Shown: positions 58,984-64,000 of the stretch, piece after piece
Numbering within the stretch: the first letter of the stretch is position 1
Layout of the letters: each line of letters starts with the position of its first letter
Origin: DASPSM01 sp963800135
GTDB taxonomy: Bacteria > Planctomycetota > Planctomycetia > Planctomycetales > Planctomycetaceae
DNA length: 64,000 nucleotides
Direction: 5' to 3'
NCBI GenBank assembly: GCA_963800135.1
Contig: CAWCZR010000010.1
Location: 310,001-374,000 of the forward strand
Translations under genes and position numbers: made by a program
Notes under the pieces: generated by a model
Databases searched by the model: none
Seen by the model: the letters and a program-made list of their open reading frames with translations, nothing else
Told to the model about the DNA's origin: nothing

Positions 58984-60796
58984 TCAGCGAACGGCTGGCG
59001 CCGCCTGACCTGGGTCGCTCGAAGTCCGCCCTGCGGTGGCGTCTCGCGGCTGGGCGACAGAATTGTCTTGCGGAACTCGCAAATAGCCGAGTGTCTGTCG
59101 CAGAATCTCCGCGGCCGCCGGTGCGGCGACGGTTCCCCCATAGTGCGAGCCGCCGACCGACGGTTCGTCGACGACGACCAGCACCAGCACGCGCGGCGCG
59201 GCGGCCGGGGCTCCGCACAAAAAGGAGCTGACATACTTGTCGGCCGAATACGTGCCCGTCGCCGGATCGAGCTTTTGGGCCGTTCCCGTTTTGCCGAAGA
59301 CCGAATAGCCGGTCAAATTGGCTCGCGTGCCGGTGCCGCGGACAACCGCGTCGCGCATCGGCCCTTCGACGAGCCAGCGTGCCGATTCGTGATCGGTCGG
59401 TTGGCTGACGACGGGCGTCGCCAGCGGCAGCTCCGCTCCGCCATTCGCCGGCGCGTCAAGCGTGCGGGCATCGAGCGTCCGCAGCACGAGCTTGGGTGAG
59501 ATCAACCTCCCGCCGTTGGCGAGCGCGGCGTGGGCGGCGATCATCTGCAGCGGCGTCACCGCCAGCTCCTGGCCGATCGAGAGCGACGCGTTCGAGTACG
59601 ACGACCAGCGCTTCACCGGATGGAGCAGGCCGGCAATTTCTCCGGGCAACCCCGAGCCGGGAACGCGGCCGAAGCCGAACGCCGCAATCGTGGCGAACAG
59701 CTCGGCGTTCGACAGCCGCGCGCCAATTCGCGACATGCCGATGTTGCTTGACTTCACCAGCACGTCGGCCACGCTCAGCAGTCCGTACGGATGCGTGTCG
59801 TGAAACACGCGGCTGGCCAGGCGCTTCTTGCCGCCGGCGCAATCGATCTCCTCGTCGGGTCGCACGCGGCCGCGCTCGAGAGCCCCGGCGACGACGAACG
59901 GCTTGAACGTCGAGCCCGGCTCATACATCCAGGCGATGGCCCGGTTCATCCAGGCCTCTTCCGAGACGCCTTCCGGGCGGTTCGGATCGAACGCCGGCCG
60001 CGACGCCATCGCCAGAATCTCGCCGCTGGCCGGATCCGCGACAAGCGCGACGGCCCCGCGCGGCTTCCACTCGGCGACGACTCGATCGAGTTCGCGCTCG
60101 GCATAAAGCTGGACGATCGAGTCGAGCGTCGTCACGACCGAACGTCCCGGTTGCGGCGGGATATCGGTGTCGTCGGGCACGTCGATCACCCGACCCCGCG
60201 CGTCGCGGTACAACGTTCGACGCCCCGGCTTCCCGCGAAGCACACCCGCCAACGACTGCTCCAGGCCGCCGCGGCAGTTTCCGTCGACGTCGCGCAGACC
60301 GAGGACGTGTGCCGCGAGCGCCCCTGCGGATAACGGCGGACGTACTCGTCGCGAAAGCCCCAGGCGGCGGACGGTAAGTTGAGCGCGCGGACGGCTTGCT
60401 CTTCCTCCAAAGTCAGCCGCCGCTTCACCCAGGCGAATTTCTTGTCGTCCTGCTGCAGCCGCTCGCAGAGACGATCCGCGTTGAGACTCAGCGCCCCGGC
60501 CACGCGCTTGCGCTGGGCCACGGGTCGGCGATTTTTTCCGGCACCACGAACAGACTGCGAGCGACAACGGAGGTCGCCAGCACGCGGCCACCGCGGTCGA
60601 GCAAATCGCCGGGAGGCGCCGGCAGCAGCTCGACGTACGATTTCTGCCGCGTGCCCCGCTCCGCCAGCCGCGCGCGTTCGACCACCTGCAGCTGCACGAG
60701 CCGCGCGGCAACGGCCAGGCCGCCGAGCGCGAGCATGCCCACGATCATGCCGCGCCGTAGGCGAATGTTGGCGCGCTGGAGGGGCTCAACGGACAT
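58984..60796 (-). CDS. ftsI: Peptidoglycan transpeptidase, FtsI/PBP class B (two frameshifts)
   Basis: About 604 residues. The first frame holds an N-terminal membrane helix (GMIVGMLALGGLAVAARLVQ) and the start of the dimerisation domain (RGGRVLATSVVARSLFVVPE). One base is missing near 60522 and one near 60319; the short middle frame reads VAGALSLNADRLCERLQQDD and the last frame carries the transpeptidase. Active-site motifs are all present: SxxK in EPGSTFKPF, SxN in VKSSNIGM, and KTG in VFGKTGTAQK. It cross-links septal peptidoglycan. The finding matters because peptidoglycan synthesis was long doubted in planctomycetes. It lies directly downstream of ftsL. Confidence 0.9.
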
Positions 60797-60812
60797 CGGA
60801 GCGTGCCCCCGT

Positions 60813-61124
60813 CTAATCCTGCGTGCCGGTCTCGTGCTCCGCCACGATCGCCGGCCGCCGCGCAGTCTCGGCGTGCGGTTTGCCGGACGCTTTGCCCGCG
60901 ATCACTTCGCGTCGTTCGTTCTCCAGCGCGTCGAGCAGCCGGGCCGGCGCGCCGAGCTGCTGCGTCTGCAGCCGCTGGCGCGCGTAGAGGTCGCGCAAGA
61001 CCTCGTAGCGATAGTGCTCGCGGGCCAGCGCGCGGCGGAGCATCAGGCACCGTTTTTCGAGGGCGATCCCCGAGACGGCGACCAGCACCGCCAGCACCAA
61101 CGCCGCACCGAAGCGAAAATACAT
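60813..61124 (-). CDS. ftsL: FtsL-like cell-division protein
   Basis: 103 residues from ATG 61124. A short N-terminus leads into one membrane helix (ALVLAVLVAVSGIALEK), followed by a charged coiled-coil-like stretch (RRALAREHYRYEVLRDLYAR), the FtsL/DivIC layout. Sequence identity in this family is low, so the call rests on topology and on its position between a LysM gene and ftsI in a division cluster that begins with rsmH. The longer frame to 61181 overlaps the upstream gene and is not used. Confidence 0.75.
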   Translation of the reverse strand: MYFRFGAALVLAVLVAVSGIALEKRCLMLRRALAREHYRYEVLRDLYARQRLQTQQLGAPARLLDALENERREVIAGKASGKPHAETARRPAIVAEHETGTQD

Positions 61125-61134
61125 CGCCTCGTAG

Positions 61135-63159
61135 TTATCGGCGCTCGTCGACCTCGCTCGACAGTCCCACGCTGCTGGCATCGCCGGGCAGCGCCAGCTC
61201 GAGCCCGACTTTCACCTGGTTCGGGTTGGACAGCTTATCGCGGTTCATCTCGTAAATCTGAATCCATCGCGACGAACGCCCCAAATGCTTGGACGCGATC
61301 TCCGAAAGCGTGTCGTGCTCGCCGGTCCGATATTTCGCCGTGCCGTCGGGGCTGATGAAGAATCCGGTTGGCGGGGATTTGGCGGTCGCCTCCTCGGCGG
61401 CCGTTGTCTGCACCCGCGTGCCCGCCGGCAGGAACTGGCCATACTTTTCCTCCAGCACCTCGACCGTCGGCGTGCTGACCTTCATGCCCGGCCGCATCCG
61501 GCTCGGGTCGGGAATTCGCGATTTGTTGAGCTCGGCCAGCGCCTGGAAGTAGCGGGCGTTGCCGTATTTTTTCCGCGAGATAGTCCAAAAATTGTCCTGT
61601 GGCTGCACGACGTAGTAGTCGCCGGCGTCGCTGGTCGTTCCCACCGGCGAGACGGCGCCAGGGCTCGTCGTCGCGTGAGCCGGTTGGGCGAGCGGGTTCT
61701 CCGCCGTGGCCGACGGCGAGAATCTTTCTCGGTTGGCCGACTGAGAAAATCTTTCGGACGAGCCTGTGCCAGCGCCCGGTCGATTGCCGCCAAACGGATC
61801 GTCGGACCCGGCTGCCGGACGGGGCTCGCCGTTTGGCACGAGCGTGTTGCTCGACGCGTTGAGTGACGCCGTGCCCGCGGTCCGCTGTTGCGGCGGCTCG
61901 CCACCAAACGGGGAGTCGCCACTGCTGGGCGAGCGTTCGTTGCCACCCAGGAGCGCTTCCGCCCGGCCGCGAGTCGACGCTCCGGCCATTGGTGAGCCGG
62001 CGCCCTGCCCGCCGGGATTGAAGCCCTCCGTGCCGGTGGCGTGCGCATTCTGATTTAAATGGACGACGGTGCTGCCGGCCGTCGTCGGATGCCCGGCGTG
62101 CGGGTGCTCGTCCAGCGTGTCGTTGTCGAGGGGCTCACTCTGCGCTGGTGGATTGCGGCCTGCATTGTTTTGGCCCATCTGATTTGGCAGCTGGGCTGTC
62201 TTCGCGAGGCCCGCCGGTTCCAGCGGATTCTCGCGTCCCGCCATGCGCTGCGGATTTTGCCCCGACGATTCGCGGCGGCCGTTGTTCTCGTCCGGGAACA
62301 GATTCTGCATGTCGGAGTCAGCTTTGGCGGCCGTCGCGTGCGGAGCGCCGTTGCCTCCCGCCGGAAGGCCCGCGTTCGGACCGGGTGAACCCGCGAAGTT
62401 TTGGCCGCCGTTCGGCTGGAACTTGCCGCTCGGCTCGCCTCTGCCTGAGGGCGACGCGTTGTCAAAGGGAGAGGCTCCGCCCTGCGCACCGCCGGCGACC
62501 CGCTGCCCGGGCTCCGACTGTGCCGGGGGCTGTTGCGGCCGACGTTCCGGTTGTCCGCCCAAGTCTCCGAATGGATTGGCTTCGGTCTCGTGTCCGCCCG
62601 CAGGGGCGGAGTGGCCTGCCGGTGTCAGTGCGACGGACCCGGCGCCCGCGCGATTCTGTTGATGATTTCGCTCGGCCGGATTCACACCGCGGTTTGCACC
62701 CTGTTCGTCGAGGGAGCCAAACGCGTCGGCCGAATTGCCCCCGAGGCGCGCAACGTCCGCCGTTCCTTGCCCAGCGCCGGGTGCGCCGCCCGAGAGATTT
62801 TCGTGACTGTTGCCGTTCTGCTCCCCATCAAAGGGGGAGTTGCTCGCGTCGGCGTGCTTCTCGCCCGTAGCGGCGTCGGTGCCGGGCGCCGTCCCGTCGA
62901 CGGTAAGGGCGGCCGGGTTCAGCTTGGCTTCCTGGTATTTGCGATAGGCGACGAAGCTGAAGACGCCGGCCAACACCACGACCAGCACCAGCCCCAGAAT
63001 GCGACTCAGGGTCGAGTTGTCCGGGGAGGCGGGGACGTCCCAGTCGGCCTCGTGGCCGTCTTCCGCGTCGCTGCCCGTAGCTTCGCGGTGCGCGAGCGCG
63101 GATTCATTCTCTGTTCCGCCGACCGAGCCGTGACCGGTTTGGGGGTAAGGTTTTGCCAT
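61135..63159 (-). CDS. Membrane-anchored LysM protein with long low-complexity stalk
   Basis: 674 residues from ATG 63159. A polar N-terminus (~50 residues) is followed by one membrane helix (ILGLVLVVVLAGVFSFVAYR), a ~430-residue Gly/Pro/Asn/Ser/Gln-rich stalk dotted with PFG/PFD motifs (ANPFGDLGG, SPFGGEPPQQ, DPFGGNRPG), and two C-terminal LysM modules: YYVVQPQDNFWTISRKKYGN and KYRTGEHDTLSEIASKHLGR. LysM binds glycan with N-acetylglucosamine, so the protein probably tethers the division machinery to peptidoglycan. The gene lies between rsmH and ftsL. Its 5' end overlaps rsmH by 154 bp, so the true start may be later. Confidence 0.8.
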   Translation of the reverse strand: MAKPYPQTGHGSVGGTENESALAHREATGSDAEDGHEADWDVPASPDNSTLSRILGLVLVVVLAGVFSFVAYRKYQEAKLNPAALTVDGTAPGTDAATGEKHADASNSPFDGEQNGNSHENLSGGAPGAGQGTADVARLGGNSADAFGSLDEQGANRGVNPAERNHQQNRAGAGSVALTPAGHSAPAGGHETEANPFGDLGGQPERRPQQPPAQSEPGQRVAGGAQGGASPFDNASPSGRGEPSGKFQPNGGQNFAGSPGPNAGLPAGGNGAPHATAAKADSDMQNLFPDENNGRRESSGQNPQRMAGRENPLEPAGLAKTAQLPNQMGQNNAGRNPPAQSEPLDNDTLDEHPHAGHPTTAGSTVVHLNQNAHATGTEGFNPGGQGAGSPMAGASTRGRAEALLGGNERSPSSGDSPFGGEPPQQRTAGTASLNASSNTLVPNGEPRPAAGSDDPFGGNRPGAGTGSSERFSQSANRERFSPSATAENPLAQPAHATTSPGAVSPVGTTSDAGDYYVVQPQDNFWTISRKKYGNARYFQALAELNKSRIPDPSRMRPGMKVSTPTVEVLEEKYGQFLPAGTRVQTTAAEEATAKSPPTGFFISPDGTAKYRTGEHDTLSEIASKHLGRSSRWIQIYEMNRDKLSNPNQVKVGLELALPGDASSVGLSSEVDERR

Positions 63160-63989
63160 AGTGCTTGGTCCCGAAAAGCGTCTTTGACCAATCGATCTTC
63201 GAGGGAATGGAAGCTGACGATCACCGCGCGGCCGCCCGGCTTCAGCCGGTCGGGCAGCGCAGTCGCGAGAAAGTTTTGAAGGTGTTCCAGCTCGTGGTTG
63301 ACGGCAATCCGCAAGGCTTGAAAGACACGAGTGGCCGGGTGAGTGGTGACGGGAGCGGCGTGATGCCGCTTGGGACCGCGGGGCTGCGCGGCGGCAACAG
63401 CCGCGACAAGATCGGCGGCCGTCCAATGGGCGACGTTCGCCCGCCGCGCGACGATGGTTCGAGCAATCGCCCGGCTGGCCCGCTCTTCGCCAAATTTCTC
63501 GAGCAGCTCGGCCAGCTCATTTTCGTCGAGCGTGGCGAGCAGCTCCGACGCGGTGGCCCCAGCAGAGGGATCAAACCGCATATCGAGCGGCGCGCCGCCA
63601 GATGACTCGTGTGAGGGGCCATGCGATTGACCGCGCAGCAGCCCGCTCTGAATGCCGAAGCCGCGCAACGGGTCGGCCAATTGGTCGGATGACAGTCCCA
63701 GGTCGAGCAGCAAGCGGTCGATCTGAGTGATTCCGAGTGAGTCGAGGATGGTGGGCAGCTCGGCATAACTGGCTGGTTTCAAGGTCACGCGGGTGTCGGC
63801 CAGGACGCGGGACGCTCGGGCGAGCATCGTGGGATCGCGGTCCAGGCCGATCAGTCGGCCGTCGGCTCCGAGTTGTTCGAGGATGACTTGGCTATGACCG
63901 CCGCCGCCGACCGTGCCGTCGACTACCACGAGTCCCGTTTGCAGGTCCAGAAGCTGCAAAACTTCCCGGACGAGCACCGGACGGTGCAC
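63006..63989 (-). CDS. rsmH: 16S rRNA (cytosine1402-N4)-methyltransferase RsmH (MraW)
   Basis: 327 residues. SAM-binding motif VVDGTVGGGGHSQVILEQL, then RLIGLDRDPTML, the RsmH-specific LDLGLSSDQLADPLRGFG and LDMRFDP, and the end motif VIVSFHSLEDRLVKDAFR followed by NPRSRTAKLRA. It methylates C1402 in the ribosomal P-site. A GTG at 63989 is the start by homology (HRPVLVREVL), 11 bp from the window edge; mraZ would be expected just beyond. The C-terminus runs ~18 residues past the usual end and overlaps the LysM gene in another frame. Confidence 0.93.
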   Translation of the reverse strand: MHRPVLVREVLQLLDLQTGLVVVDGTVGGGGHSQVILEQLGADGRLIGLDRDPTMLARASRVLADTRVTLKPASYAELPTILDSLGITQIDRLLLDLGLSSDQLADPLRGFGIQSGLLRGQSHGPSHESSGGAPLDMRFDPSAGATASELLATLDENELAELLEKFGEERASRAIARTIVARRANVAHWTAADLVAAVAAAQPRGPKRHHAAPVTTHPATRVFQALRIAVNHELEHLQNFLATALPDRLKPGGRAVIVSFHSLEDRLVKDAFRDQALWQNLTPKPVTARSAEQRMNPRSRTAKLRAATRKTATRPTGTSPPPRTTRP

Positions 63990-64000
63990 GGACGCGCCCG

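Overview
The window reads as a high-GC planctomycete chromosome, most likely a Pirellulales-type lineage. This rests on gene content, not on a marker gene. It holds a Cys-rich YTV-motif wall-type protein, a secreted sulfatase, a redoxin/c-type-haem/copper-monooxygenase/EF-hand fusion, a SurA/PpiD-like protein with a typical planctomycete N-terminus, an alpha-beta fused 2-oxoacid dehydrogenase E1, and several families of small palindromic repeats. No rRNA, tRNA or CRISPR array was recognised.

Layout. 1-3.2 kb: the 3' end of a NiFe-hydrogenase large-subunit gene, then a hybrid histidine kinase (PAS-PAS-HisKA-HATPase-REC-HPt). 3.2-7.5 kb (minus): an aminotransferase and topA. 8.1-16.6 kb: the PpiD-like protein, an esterase/ClC-channel pair with overlapping ends, a small membrane protein and the redoxin/monooxygenase fusion. 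16.9-31.9 kb: a complete 14-gene nuoA-N operon for respiratory complex I, tightly packed with many start/stop overlaps. 32-40 kb: an SDR protein lacking the catalytic Tyr, an E1/E2 2-oxoacid dehydrogenase pair, a GlsB-like membrane protein, a secreted thioredoxin-like protein, a HAD phosphatase and glcF. 40-46.7 kb: an IS4 relic, the YTV-like protein, the sulfatase, small ORFs, a MITE-like element and an acyl-CoA synthetase. 46.7-51.2 kb: an FGGY kinase bracketed by two REPIN-like palindromes, a sphingosine-1-phosphate-lyase-like PLP enzyme and a 1.0-kb IS5-type insertion with target duplication. 51.2-58.6 kb: a sulfite-oxidase-fold molybdoenzyme, a LarA-like protein, a ChbG-like deacetylase, a lone HTH protein, a 257-bp nested palindrome, a fatty acid desaturase and a secreted glycosidase-like protein. 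59-64 kb (minus): a division cluster in the order rsmH, LysM protein, ftsL, ftsI.

Two themes cut across the window. First, nine otherwise convincing genes are interrupted by thirteen apparent frameshifts (topA, nuoF twice, nuoG, nuoH, E2 three times, a sulfatase, an acyl-CoA synthetase, a transposase, ftsI twice). Coding potential continues intact in another frame each time, so I read most as base-level sequence errors rather than gene death. Second, intergenic space is seeded with structured repeats. The REPIN-like pair shows compensating stem changes, and a MITE-like element supplies the stop codon of the neighbouring synthetase. The best unexplained signals are these repeats, an 11-bp-phased GTGAC array before the desaturase, and the Tyr-to-Phe SDR.
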